DNA from: Planctomycetia bacterium
Lineage (GTDB): Bacteria > Planctomycetota > Phycisphaerae > UBA1845 > UTPLA1
Length of the DNA stretch: 64,000 bases
Direction of reading: 5' to 3'
NCBI GenBank assembly: GCA_015075745.1
Contig: JABTTW010000001.1
Location: 124,001-188,000 of the forward strand
The stretch's first letter is position 1. Every line of letters starts with the position of its first letter. A model generated the notes under the pieces. It ran no database searches and was not told the origin of the DNA. It saw only the letters and a list, made by a program, of their open reading frames with translations. Positions 1 to 8,892 of this stretch are shown here, in pieces. The translations under genes were made by a program, and so were the position numbers.

Positions 1-357
1 TACGACCTCACTCGGGCCTTGCAGCGAGTCTCCGGCAGATTGTATGTATTCACATCCGAGAACGATGCCGTCCTGAACTTCGCCGTTCCCATGGCCGGCA
101 CGGCCGATCGAGAAGCCGGCGATGTACCGTCGGCCGGTCTTGATGGCTTCGTCGTGCCAGACGGGGCATCGATGACGACTCGGCGACTTTACTCTAGGGT
201 TACAAATATCGCATGGCGTACTGAGTTTGAGCGGGACGCAGATTTCGGCGGACACACCGACACGACCCATCCGCAATTTGTCCGCGATCACATCGCTCCT
301 CTGGTTTTACAGGATGGCCCGCAATACATGCATCCCAACTGGCGCGCGGGTCGTTAA
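1..357 (+). CDS. alpha/beta hydrolase, C-terminal part (gene starts outside window)
   Basis: The reading frame is open from base 1 to a TAA at 355-357, so only the last 118 codons are present. The segment VSGRLYVFTSENDAVL followed later by GHTDTTHPQF resembles the end of an alpha/beta hydrolase: a strand carrying the acid (SENDAV) and a loop with the catalytic-type histidine (GH..THP). The nucleophile elbow would lie upstream of the window. The next gene downstream (DUF4105) and the one after it (a DUF900-type hydrolase) run in the same direction, so these may be co-transcribed. The substrate is unknown. The family call rests on a short segment and is tentative. Confidence 0.55.
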   Translation, partial: YDLTRALQRVSGRLYVFTSENDAVLNFAVPMAGTADREAGDVPSAGLDGFVVPDGASMTTRRLYSRVTNIAWRTEFERDADFGGHTDTTHPQFVRDHIAPLVLQDGPQYMHPNWRAGR

Positions 358-479
358 TGTGTTTTCGAAGCGATTCTCGAAGCCGACGAGCGCGATTGAT
401 CAGTATTTGATTGTCAGGGCATCGAGGCTTTTGGGTGCGATTGCAGTTCGGCGCGCCGATCCCTGGAGCAAGTCGCGGC

Positions 480-1556
480 ATGTCTGAGTCTGAACTCCAC
501 GAATTGCAGACCGTCGAGCCCTCGCCACGTCCCCGGCGACTCAGAAAAGTCGCGCGGATCATTGGGGTCGCGGCGGCGTGTCTTGTTCTTGGCGGGCTGA
601 CGGGTTGGATGGGGCTCGCGGTTTATTACACGGACCTGCACGGCGCGCCGCCGCGCACCATGCGGGCCATATTGATTGTGGCAGCTTCGGTGGGTGTATT
701 TCTTTTGACTCGCCTTCGCCGTTTGCGCTTCGCGCTTTTTGCATGCCTGTTCGCGGGCGTGGTGGCATGGTACTTTTCGTTCAGGCCGTCGCCGGAATTG
801 GACTGGGCGACCGACGTTGCCGTATTGCCAACTGTCACGGTGAAAGGCGACCTCGCGCATTTCCAGAACATCCGTCACTTCGATTATCGCACCGATGCGG
901 ACTTCACCCCGAGATATTACGACAAGACGTTTGATATTACGAAGCTGCGCAGCATCGATTACATACTCTCCTATTGGGCGGGCCCAGCGATCGCACATGC
1001 CTTTGTCAGCTTCGGATTTGAGGACGATCAGTACCTGGCCGTATCAATCGAAACGCGCAAGGAAAAATCGGAGGACTACTCGGCGATACAAGGATTTTTT
1101 CGTCAGTACGAGTTGATCTACGTCGTTGCCGACGAACGAGACATCATCCGCGTTCGCACCAACTTTCGCGGAGAAGAAGTTTATCTCTTCCGCCTTCGAA
1201 CGCCCCTCAAAAAGCTGCGGGCGGTCTTTCTGGACTACATTCGGACCATCGACTCGTTAGCCACGCGGCCGCGATTCTACAACGCGCTGACAGAGAACTG
1301 CACAACGAGTATCCTCGCGCACTTTCGCTGCGCTCCGCCTTATCCGCCGGCGAGCATTGACGTGCTGCTTAGCGGGTATTCGGCCCAATACGCTTACGAC
1401 ACGGGCGGGTTGGATACGAGCTTGCCTTTCGATGAGTTAAAGGCGCGCAGTAAAATCAATGGAGTCGCCCATACAGCCGGTCAAGGGCCTGAGTTTTCGA
1501 GACTCATTCGGAGCAATCTGCCCATGCCGCCGCCGAGAACGGATTTGCCCGAGTAA
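480..1556 (+). CDS. DUF4105 (Lnb N-terminal periplasmic domain-like) membrane protein
   Basis: The protein has 358 residues from the ATG at 480, chosen because a GGAG lies about 11 bases upstream; an in-frame ATG at 411 has no such site. The N-terminus has two or three hydrophobic segments (about residues 20-50 and 60-100), so it is an inner-membrane protein. The rest looks like the DUF4105 domain: a conserved block with FQNIRHFDYRTDADFTPRYY, a VSFGFEDD segment, and the family's Asn-Cys motif in the form TENCTTSI. DUF4105 proteins are thought to be papain-like or transglutaminase-like enzymes of the envelope, but the substrate is not known. The gene sits 24 bases before the next hydrolase gene, suggesting an operon. 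Confidence 0.75.
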   Translation: MSESELHELQTVEPSPRPRRLRKVARIIGVAAACLVLGGLTGWMGLAVYYTDLHGAPPRTMRAILIVAASVGVFLLTRLRRLRFALFACLFAGVVAWYFSFRPSPELDWATDVAVLPTVTVKGDLAHFQNIRHFDYRTDADFTPRYYDKTFDITKLRSIDYILSYWAGPAIAHAFVSFGFEDDQYLAVSIETRKEKSEDYSAIQGFFRQYELIYVVADERDIIRVRTNFRGEEVYLFRLRTPLKKLRAVFLDYIRTIDSLATRPRFYNALTENCTTSILAHFRCAPPYPPASIDVLLSGYSAQYAYDTGGLDTSLPFDELKARSKINGVAHTAGQGPEFSRLIRSNLPMPPPRTDLPE

Positions 1557-1580
1557 CCAACGAGCAACGAGGATTCATTT

Positions 1581-2927
1581 ATGACGACAAAAACAAGGCG
1601 CAACGCGACGACAGGAGTCAGATGTCACCTTCGGGCCGAGCGATCGATCCCCTGTAAGAATCGGGACAGGTCGCGCCGAATTGTGGGCGCTATGACGATC
1701 CTGTTCGTCGGCGGCTGCGGACCGAAGCTGATGCCGACACCCAACATCTACGTCGGCTCGACCAAGGACTGCCTGGATGACGTCCCGGAACCGTTTCGCA
1801 GCAACAAGGTGGAGTTGCTGTACGTCACTGACCGAAATCCGGTCAAGGCGGGCGATGGCCGGCTCTCCTACGGAGTCGAGCGGTCGAACTCAATTGGCTA
1901 CGGTTTCTGCACCGTTTCGATCGGTAAGAATGTTTCATGGCCCGACCTGGTCAGCGACAGTCGAACGTCTTCGCGAAAACGTGACCTGACCCTTTCGTGC
2001 GTGGACATCCGCGAGATTGGGCGCTTACCGGATACGCCCGTTCCGCTCGTGCGAATCGACGGCGTTCTGCGGGATGACCCAACGGCGATGCAGGATGTGG
2101 CGGCGACGCGCGACGCCTTTTGCGATTGGATTTCGAAGCGTATTGCCTTCTCGCCCGACAAAAAGGAGGCATTTGTTCTCGTTCATGGATTCGCCAATTC
2201 GTTTGAAGACGCCGCTTTCGTCATGACAGGGCTATGGCACTTTCTGGGCCGCAAGGGCGTGCCGATCATCTACACCTGGCCGGCGGGCGGCAGCTATGCC
2301 TACGATCGTGAATCCGGAGAGTTCACTGTCTTTCATATGAAGCAGTTCCTGCGCGGCCTGGCTTCGTGTCCCAGCATCGAGAAGATTCATATCATCGCTC
2401 ACAGCAGAGGGACGGACGTTGCCATGACCGCGCTTCGCGAACTCAATATCGAGTGTAAGGCGGCGGGGAAATCCGGAGGGGAGCAATTGAAGCTCGGAAA
2501 CGTCGTGCTGGCCGCCGCAGACCTTGATCTGCAGGTGGTCCGGCAACGCATCTCCGCGGAACGGCTCCCATTAATGCCACAGAATATGACGGTGTATTCG
2601 TCAGTCACCGATCGCGCGATCGGTGCGGCCGATTGGTTGTTCGGCAGCCGTCGTCGCCTGGGCGACCTTCGCGCCTCAGACCTTACTCCACAAGAAAGGA
2701 AGAGCCTCTCCCACGCCATAAAGTTGCAATTGATTCAGGCATGCACGACCAACAATTTAATCGGACACGACTATTTTCACTCCAATCCGGCGGTCAGCTC
2801 CGATCTGATTCTCCTATTGCGCGACAACCGGCCGCCGGGCAAGGAGCATGGGCGCCCGCTGGAAAACATGTTCGAGGATTTCTGGGAGATTCACGATGGA
2901 TATCCTTTATCAATGACGGCCAAATGA
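1581..2927 (+). CDS. alpha/beta hydrolase lipoprotein, DUF900 type
   Basis: The protein has 448 residues. The ATG at 1581 follows a GAGG at about 10 bases. An unusually long basic N-region precedes a lipobox-like LFVGGC with the cysteine at residue 46, so it is probably a lipoprotein. The hydrolase core shows the oxyanion-side motif VLVHGFANS (about 199-207) and the nucleophile elbow AHSRG with Ser275, the variant of GxSxG usual in DUF900 proteins (PF05990). A late GHDYFHS supplies a candidate catalytic His. DUF900 enzymes are unassigned serine hydrolases. An internal ATG at 1692 just before the hydrophobic stretch could be an alternative start. It follows the DUF4105 gene by 24 bases. Confidence 0.8.
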   Translation: MTTKTRRNATTGVRCHLRAERSIPCKNRDRSRRIVGAMTILFVGGCGPKLMPTPNIYVGSTKDCLDDVPEPFRSNKVELLYVTDRNPVKAGDGRLSYGVERSNSIGYGFCTVSIGKNVSWPDLVSDSRTSSRKRDLTLSCVDIREIGRLPDTPVPLVRIDGVLRDDPTAMQDVAATRDAFCDWISKRIAFSPDKKEAFVLVHGFANSFEDAAFVMTGLWHFLGRKGVPIIYTWPAGGSYAYDRESGEFTVFHMKQFLRGLASCPSIEKIHIIAHSRGTDVAMTALRELNIECKAAGKSGGEQLKLGNVVLAAADLDLQVVRQRISAERLPLMPQNMTVYSSVTDRAIGAADWLFGSRRRLGDLRASDLTPQERKSLSHAIKLQLIQACTTNNLIGHDYFHSNPAVSSDLILLLRDNRPPGKEHGRPLENMFEDFWEIHDGYPLSMTAK

Positions 2928-3169
2928 GTGTGAACGATCGCTCGTTCGCGACCGGCCCACGCTCTTACGCATGCTTCAATAGCATGCCGGTTTGAATGTC
3001 GCGATAGGATTCGAAATCGAGATTTGTACAATGGTTCAGGGAGGGTCATCCACCATTCACTGAGTTAGAAGCCACAAGTGGGCTTGCAAGCAGTACTAAC
3101 CGATGTCGGCGCTGATGACCCGCAAGGTCTCGCCGGCCGGAAGATTTCTCGTGCATTGATCCGCCCGGT

Positions 3170-3535
3170 CTACGCACGGACGATCAGTGCGACGCTCTTA
3201 TGACTTGGTTGATTGGAAACGACGAGCGTCGAGCATTGGATCTGGTTTGCATACCACAGAAGAACCTCGTTGATCTGATGCCATCGGCGCGGCGACATCT
3301 CGATCGCCGTGAAGTCGAAAGCGATGGACTTGGGAAGCAATCCCTTTCCAAGCACATCCAGCCGTTTCAAGAAGGCTCGAACGTCGCGGCGGGAGACCGA
3401 GGACTGAAGCGGCCTGACGTAGAGATGCCCGGCCTCGGAGAGAGAAAAGTACCAGGTATCGAGAAACTGCCTGATTTCAGTAAGCGAGGCACGCAGCGTG
3501 TCCGTGCGAAGCCAGGTATCAATCCGTTTCATCAT
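3170..3535 (-). CDS. small STAS-like protein, paralogue of the gene at 8893-9321
   Basis: A 121-residue protein with no signal peptide. The middle reads as alternating strands and helices: a WY motif, a GHLYVRPL strand, an FLKRLDVLGKGLLP helix, a SIAFDFTAIEMSP strand/loop, an amphipathic helix and a CSTLVVSN strand. This resembles the STAS fold of anti-anti-sigma factors, but the usual phosphorylatable DxS loop is not evident. It aligns by eye without large gaps to the gene at 8893-9321 (WY, G.LW/LY, LKR, F.F...E..P, A....C..V), so the two are probably paralogues. The start has no clear ribosome binding site. The plus-strand frame over the same bases looks like a shadow. Confidence 0.5.
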   Translation of the reverse strand: MMKRIDTWLRTDTLRASLTEIRQFLDTWYFSLSEAGHLYVRPLQSSVSRRDVRAFLKRLDVLGKGLLPKSIAFDFTAIEMSPRRWHQINEVLLWYANQIQCSTLVVSNQPSHKSVALIVRA

Positions 3536-3625
3536 GGCTACGGCATCTTGATCTAGGTAGATCGAACCAGGTGAACTCCGACGACGATGGATTCCGCAGC
3601 CAGGCGCCCCGGCTATCCGATCGCC

Positions 3626-4744
3626 CTACGACTGCAAGGCGAATCCTGCCGTCATCCACTTGCTCGACTCGACTGCGTGCACGATGACGAGCTGGCCGGG
3701 CAGAATCTCGCCGGTGCGCACCATCTGGTCCAGATGAACGAGTGTCGCTGCGCCGCCGACATAGCCGACTCGGGAACATCGAAACTGAATCTGGTCCTTG
3801 CTGATCCCGAGACGATCCAAAAACGCGGGAATATGCTCTTCATAGAGCTTTCGAGAAGGGATAGAAACGACATAGTGGTCGACTTTGTGTGGCGCTATCC
3901 CGAGCTTTTTCGTGAACCTCTCGAGTCCGCCTAGCAGCAGGGGTGCGGCCGAATGACTGACGGCGTTGAAATCCTGCCACAAATGATGTTTGCCGGCAGC
4001 GTAGAGCTCAGGAATCTGACAGGTGGTTTCGATCAAATCCGCTGCCGCGCCGCCGGCTGTCATGCCGGGCGGGCGACTGCCGCCGACCGACTCAACGAAG
4101 GTATCGATCAACAGCGGCGCCCCTCGTCTATTTTCGTCGGACGTGAGTACAACGGCCCCGGCCCCGTCGGCGAGTATCCAGCGGAGCGCGGCATTCACTT
4201 TGTTGACTTGCGATTGGTTGAAATAGCAGCTCCGCAGGTAGACCGAGGAAAGTTGAGCGTAGCAGACGAGCGCCGTCTTGTAGCGCCCTCTGGCGATCGC
4301 GTCAAAGGCGATCTGTACGCCTTTGCCGGTTCCGGAGCAGTTGGAGTGTATTTCCATCTCAGCACATGCATCGATGCCCAATCGCTCCTGCAGCAATGCA
4401 CTGGTTGGCGGTGTGCTTTGGTCATAGGAGGGACAGGACATGACGATCAAATCGACTTCCTGCGGTCTGATGTCGGCCATCGCGAGCGCATTTCGGCACG
4501 CAACCTCGGCCATGCTTGCGAAGGTGTGCGTCAGCTTTCCGGTCTCCGGATCGACGGCGAAATGACGCGCGTTAATGCCGCTGCGTTCCAGCATCCGAGG
4601 ACCCATGGCCTCGACGAAAGATCGCACCTTCGGCGGCGCGCCATCCAGTCGGCCGAGAACGTCTTCCAGGCGATCATTGGTTACTGGGCTGCCCGGCAGG
4701 AAGCTTCCGGTGCCGGCGAGGTGGACTGGTTGCGGTGGGTGCAT
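3626..4744 (-). CDS. 3-oxoacyl-ACP synthase III-like thiolase-fold enzyme, atypical active site
   Basis: The protein has 372 residues from the ATG at 4744, which has a GGAG six to seven bases upstream; a frame extension to 4786 lacks one. It reads as a KAS III family thiolase fold: HLAGTGSFLPGSPVTN at the N-terminus, GINARHF, and the nucleophile segment SNCSGTGKG with Cys136. KAS III enzymes condense an acyl starter with malonyl-ACP. Here the second half departs from FabH. At the place of the HQAN histidine the sequence reads VVSIPS, and at the GNTSAAS asparagine it reads YVGGAATLV, so the usual His/Asn pair is not recognisable. It may be an acyltransferase-type member rather than a condensing enzyme. 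Confidence 0.75.
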   Translation of the reverse strand: MHPPQPVHLAGTGSFLPGSPVTNDRLEDVLGRLDGAPPKVRSFVEAMGPRMLERSGINARHFAVDPETGKLTHTFASMAEVACRNALAMADIRPQEVDLIVMSCPSYDQSTPPTSALLQERLGIDACAEMEIHSNCSGTGKGVQIAFDAIARGRYKTALVCYAQLSSVYLRSCYFNQSQVNKVNAALRWILADGAGAVVLTSDENRRGAPLLIDTFVESVGGSRPPGMTAGGAAADLIETTCQIPELYAAGKHHLWQDFNAVSHSAAPLLLGGLERFTKKLGIAPHKVDHYVVSIPSRKLYEEHIPAFLDRLGISKDQIQFRCSRVGYVGGAATLVHLDQMVRTGEILPGQLVIVHAVESSKWMTAGFALQS

Positions 4745-5017
4745 GATTGACTCCGAGTTTATTTTGAATGTTTCATCACGCGTCACGTCCGAACCACGTG
4801 TTGTGAACTTCCATGAGGACCATGGGTGTCAAGAAAAAGGGAGGGAGAGACGCCCATTGTCGAGTTGACCACGGGACGCCTCCACCTCCTTAGGGGGGGC
4901 GACAAAGGGGAGAGTTCCTTTAAGCGTGTCGCCCACACCGCTCCCACCATCTTCTCAGTAGGCTGTTCGGTGAGTCAGCCGGGCGATTGGGTGGCCCAAG
5001 TTTCGGTGGAGTTGCAA

Positions 5018-5146
5018 TTAGACGCCGGGCGTCGGGAAATTGGGCAGGAAGTCCTGAATCTGCTCCAGAAAATTACAACCCGCGGCCTGAAACGCCACGA
5101 ATCCACCAGTTGCCATCAGCCACTTCTTCACACGTGAAAACTTCAT
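5018..5146 (-). CDS. 42-residue lipoprotein-like peptide
   Basis: The short frame begins at the ATG at 5146, preceded by an excellent AAGGAG about seven bases upstream, which is the main reason to believe it. The peptide has a basic start (MKFSRVKKW), a short hydrophobic run and a lipobox-like FQAAGC, giving a mature peptide of about 18 residues rich in Phe and Pro (FLEQIQDFLPNFPTPGV). It stands alone between the KAS III-like gene and the kinase gene, with gaps on both sides. No function is known to me. Confidence 0.6.
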   Translation of the reverse strand: MKFSRVKKWLMATGGFVAFQAAGCNFLEQIQDFLPNFPTPGV

Positions 5147-5347
5147 AAACAAACTCCTTGAATTCCGCCGGCTCAGCCCGTCTTCCGCGACGCCGGGAAC
5201 CAATCCCGACCTTGGTTTGCATCATTTCGCGGCATCCAGATTCACCGGGGCCGGAAGTAAACGCGACGGGGACTCATCTGATCCGCAAGAGAATTTCAGG
5301 AATTCCTGGCGGAGGCGGCGGCTGTTTATCGGAACCGATAGACGAGG

Positions 5348-8170
5348 CTAGACCTGAAGGGTGGGCTGTCGGTCCATGCGGGGAGGCCGAAGTGATTCGA
5401 GGACGCTCCAGGCGCACAGGCTCAGTACGCAGAGGATCGCAAGGAATCCGTATCCAGCGTACCAGGCGCCAAGCTGCGCGGTCAGCGGAAAGTTGGTCAG
5501 CAAGCAAAGGACGAAGAGGGCGATGATCAGGCTGAGGAGCCCCCATCGAACAACAAGATAAAGAGCGGTTGAAACGCATCCGACGGAGATCAAAAGCCAC
5601 GCCGTAAACGGGTTCGATCCTGCGAGGGAATACATTGCCGAACAGATCAGCCAGGTCACGACAAGCGCGGCGCGGCGGTATGGGCCTGCGATGCGGGTTG
5701 CAAGCACGAGCAGGAACAAGACAACGAGGCTCTGGTAGATACTGTCTCGAATCGCGCTCAAGATGCCGGCCAACGCGAAACGGCTTCCAAACAAGTGGAT
5801 GAACGTTCTGGCGGGAAATCGGCCGGACGATTCGGCGTTCCAACCCATCCAGCCAGGCAGTCGCTGTTCGAGATAGATCATCGCGGCCCAGAAGCATCCA
5901 AAGAGGCAGCCGATCAGAACATCGCGGCCGACGAAGGGATCGCGGATCTTGCCCAACAGGACCCGACTCCAGCAGCCAAGCGTCCTTGGCCAGAGTCTCC
6001 GCACTTGAGACTCGATTGCCAGGTAGAAGACGGAGACGATGAGCCCTTCGCAAAGCGCACTGATTGCGCCCGACGCCAAGGAATCGATCAACTCGTCGAA
6101 AGTGCTTACCTCAGGCATCGAAAGCTGGCTACCCACGAACCTCATGATCAGCACAAAGAGACCGAGCTTCGCTGCGCCAACGAAGTCTCCGCGATCGCGC
6201 GCCCCCTTCCATGCTCCCGGAATACCGACTGCAAGCAGGATCAGTAGAACGAGATTCCGCGTGGTACGCACAAATGTGTATCGTGACTCCGCGATGGATA
6301 TCGGCGCGACCTCGCCTTGCTTTTCGGGTTCTTTCAGAATCGCAAACGATGAGACCCTGTCTCGCGTGCCGTCAATCTCGATTCTGGCGACGACGCTGGA
6401 TTCGCCACAGGCTCGCCGCGCGCTAAAGGCCTTGTGAACTCCCCCGGCATAGTCCGCCCTGAGGATCGACGGTACCGAAACCAACGATTTTGGATCAAAT
6501 CCTCCCAGCGCGCACAACCCCTCAAGTGTGAGCGGCGGCGTATCCGTCGGCGGGGCCTCACCGAGCGCCGCCTTGGATTGCATGAGAAGCGGCCTGCCCT
6601 GCCCGTCCAGAATGACCGTGGACACACCGCCCGTCTGCGATTCAAACCTGGCCGAGCTTGCGCCGAGCATGATAAAGGCAAGCGGGGCGCTGACGAGCGT
6701 GCGCAATCCCTCCTCGTCCCTGCGGTAGTAAAACAGCATTTGATCGGAGTCTTGCGCAGCCAGGCCGACTCGCGCGCCCAGGATAGACTGCACCGAGCCC
6801 ACTATTTTGTCATCGGATGCGAGATAAATCCTTCTTTCTGAAATGCCACGAATCGAACCGCGGCCCGATTGGACAATGAGCTGCTCGCAGCGTTCTGTCA
6901 GCGCATCGGGAGACTTCGTGCCGCCATATGAGCTCAAAGGAGAATTCTCCAATCCGAGCAGCACCGCACTGACCAAAAGCGCGACCGTGGCCACCGCGAC
7001 TTTCAAAATCGACGGGCGATCGGTGGGGCCGGTTGCGGCTGACTCCGCCAGCATCTCTCGAGTGGGAATCTGCCCGGCGGCGAGCGCTGCCGCCAATATG
7101 TCGCCTCCGGGTAGCGCCGCCGCGACAACCAGCGCGGAGGCTGGCCGCTCAGCGGGGTCCTTGCGCAGGCAGGCCATGATAACGGCTTCGACTTTCGGAT
7201 CTATTTCGGGAACGATGGAAGAGGGCGCTACGGGCATGACGGACCGATGGAGCTGCGCGTACTCAACGACGTTTGCGGCATCAAATGCGCGCTGGCCGGT
7301 AAACATTTCGTAAAACACCAGGCCCAGTGAATAGATGTCACTTCGCTCGGTCACGGAGATTCCGGCGATCTGTTCCGGCGCCATGTATCGAGGCGTACCC
7401 GCGCAGATTTCACCGGACTGGACGTGTCCGATCATCGCCGCCAGCCCAAAATCGGTAATTCGGACGCGGCCCTCGTCGTCAATCATGATGTTCGCCGGCT
7501 TCAGGTCGCGATGGAGAACGCCGTGGATGTGCGCTGCCGCCAGGCCGGCACACGCCTGACGTGCAATGTCGATGGCCCTGTCTCCCGTCAGGCGGCCTAC
7601 TCGTCGCAGGAGCGAGGCGAGATCCTCTCCGTCAACAAATTCCATGGAGATGAACGCCGAGCCATTTTCCTCGCCGAGATCGTGAACGCGACAGATATTC
7701 GGATGGCTGATCTCGCGAGAGAGATTCACCTCTCGTTCCACGCGCTGCCGCCATGCCGGGTCAATGACATGCAGCCGCGGGAGAAACTTCAAGGCCACCG
7801 GCTGGTGCAGCCGCACGTCTTCCGCCCGATAGACGCGCCCCATCGCGCCCTCGCCGAGCAGGGAGACAATCTTAAAACGACCGGCGACCATTGCACCGGT
7901 TTCAAACGTGGGCAATTCCGTGAGTCTCTGGGATTGGACCCTTACATTAACGCGGGCGCCGACTTCCCGCAGTTCTTCGATCGGAACATTGGGTTGCTTT
8001 CCCGGGATGACCGGCATGTGAAACGCCAGAAGGCGCTCGACCTCGCCGCGCAGACGATCGTCTCCGCGGCAAATCTCGGACACCCATTTCAATCTCTCAC
8101 CGACTTGCAGCTCGCAAGCCTGGAGAAAAATTTCCTTGGCTCTACGATGTCGTTCCGCCGCCTCTTTCAT
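5348..8170 (-). CDS. transmembrane serine/threonine protein kinase with polytopic C-terminus
   Basis: A 940-residue protein. A non-kinase N-terminal part (1-95) precedes a Hanks-type kinase domain: glycine loop GEGAMG (107-112), catalytic Lys128, HRDLKPAN (220-227), DFG (240-242) and APE (264-266), all intact. A transmembrane helix follows at about 390-410, then an extracytoplasmic region of about 250 residues, then several hydrophobic helices to the end. The start overlaps the end of the upstream sigma factor gene by 29 bases, so the two are transcribed together. Sigma/kinase pairs of this kind are frequent in Planctomycetes; the kinase may modify the sigma factor or its regulators. The function of the polytopic tail is unknown. 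Confidence 0.9.
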   Translation of the reverse strand: MKEAAERHRRAKEIFLQACELQVGERLKWVSEICRGDDRLRGEVERLLAFHMPVIPGKQPNVPIEELREVGARVNVRVQSQRLTELPTFETGAMVAGRFKIVSLLGEGAMGRVYRAEDVRLHQPVALKFLPRLHVIDPAWRQRVEREVNLSREISHPNICRVHDLGEENGSAFISMEFVDGEDLASLLRRVGRLTGDRAIDIARQACAGLAAAHIHGVLHRDLKPANIMIDDEGRVRITDFGLAAMIGHVQSGEICAGTPRYMAPEQIAGISVTERSDIYSLGLVFYEMFTGQRAFDAANVVEYAQLHRSVMPVAPSSIVPEIDPKVEAVIMACLRKDPAERPASALVVAAALPGGDILAAALAAGQIPTREMLAESAATGPTDRPSILKVAVATVALLVSAVLLGLENSPLSSYGGTKSPDALTERCEQLIVQSGRGSIRGISERRIYLASDDKIVGSVQSILGARVGLAAQDSDQMLFYYRRDEEGLRTLVSAPLAFIMLGASSARFESQTGGVSTVILDGQGRPLLMQSKAALGEAPPTDTPPLTLEGLCALGGFDPKSLVSVPSILRADYAGGVHKAFSARRACGESSVVARIEIDGTRDRVSSFAILKEPEKQGEVAPISIAESRYTFVRTTRNLVLLILLAVGIPGAWKGARDRGDFVGAAKLGLFVLIMRFVGSQLSMPEVSTFDELIDSLASGAISALCEGLIVSVFYLAIESQVRRLWPRTLGCWSRVLLGKIRDPFVGRDVLIGCLFGCFWAAMIYLEQRLPGWMGWNAESSGRFPARTFIHLFGSRFALAGILSAIRDSIYQSLVVLFLLVLATRIAGPYRRAALVVTWLICSAMYSLAGSNPFTAWLLISVGCVSTALYLVVRWGLLSLIIALFVLCLLTNFPLTAQLGAWYAGYGFLAILCVLSLCAWSVLESLRPPRMDRQPTLQV

Positions 8171-8744
8171 TCATGGAACTCAATTGGGCACGAAGCCAGG
8201 CCTTGGCATGTGTCCAGTCGCCTTCAACCGTTCGTTTGGAGACCCCCAGGACTGAACAGATTTCCTCCATCGAGAGGCCCGCGAACAATCGCAATTCGAC
8301 CACCTTCGCCTGCCGCTCATCCAGCTTGGCAAGAGTCTGGAGCGCATCGCGAAAATCGACGATATCGGTATCAAGAATCGCCAATTCGGAGACGACATGA
8401 TCGAAGGCAACGCGGCGCCAATCCTTCCCGCCGCGCTTGGCCCGCTTTCTGGCGCGTGCGTGGTCGATCAGAATCCGTCGCATCGCTTCGGCAGAAACGG
8501 CGAAGAAGTGAGTCTTGCCCTGCCAATCTACTCGGGCCTGATCTACCAGACGAATAAACGCCTCGTGCACCAGGGCGGTCGGATCGAGGGTGTGCCCCTT
8601 CCTTTCGTGCCTCAGATAGTTGGCTGCCAAGCTGCGAAGCTCGGCGTAAACCAGCGGCAGAAGCTGTGCCGCGATGAGCGACGGGTCTCTGGTACCCGAC
8701 GCGATCAGGATTTCCGTCGCTGGTGAGGACTTGTCTTGTGTCAT
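8142..8744 (-). CDS. ECF-subfamily RNA polymerase sigma factor
   Basis: A 200-residue sigma-70 family protein. Region 2 is seen in LLPLVYAELRSLAANYL and TALVHEAFIRLVD (about 27-68), with FAVSAEAMRRILIDHARAR after it. Region 4 is a helix-turn-helix in the C-terminal third (RLFAGLSMEEICSVLGVSKRTVEGD). This is the planctomycete-type ECF group in which a kinase gene is adjacent. The gene lies first in a two-gene unit with the overlapping Ser/Thr kinase, with no anti-sigma factor beside it, which suggests control by phosphorylation (inference). Its target promoters cannot be read from this window. Confidence 0.9.
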   Translation of the reverse strand: MTQDKSSPATEILIASGTRDPSLIAAQLLPLVYAELRSLAANYLRHERKGHTLDPTALVHEAFIRLVDQARVDWQGKTHFFAVSAEAMRRILIDHARARKRAKRGGKDWRRVAFDHVVSELAILDTDIVDFRDALQTLAKLDERQAKVVELRLFAGLSMEEICSVLGVSKRTVEGDWTHAKAWLRAQLSSMNERGGGTTS

Positions 8745-8892
8745 GAATCCGCGGCAGGGCGACCAGTTATTGCCAATTCGCGGATTATCCGGTCACGCCG
8801 TCCGGAACACAAGCATACAGGGCGCAGCGTGGGCAGTCGCGAGTTGCTTCGGCAACGTCAGCAAAGGGCTGCCCATCGCGATGGTGCCGGCA

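Noticed and set aside
3953..4750. 265-codon plus-strand frame
   Set aside because: Antisense to the KAS III-like gene, whose motifs and start are clear.
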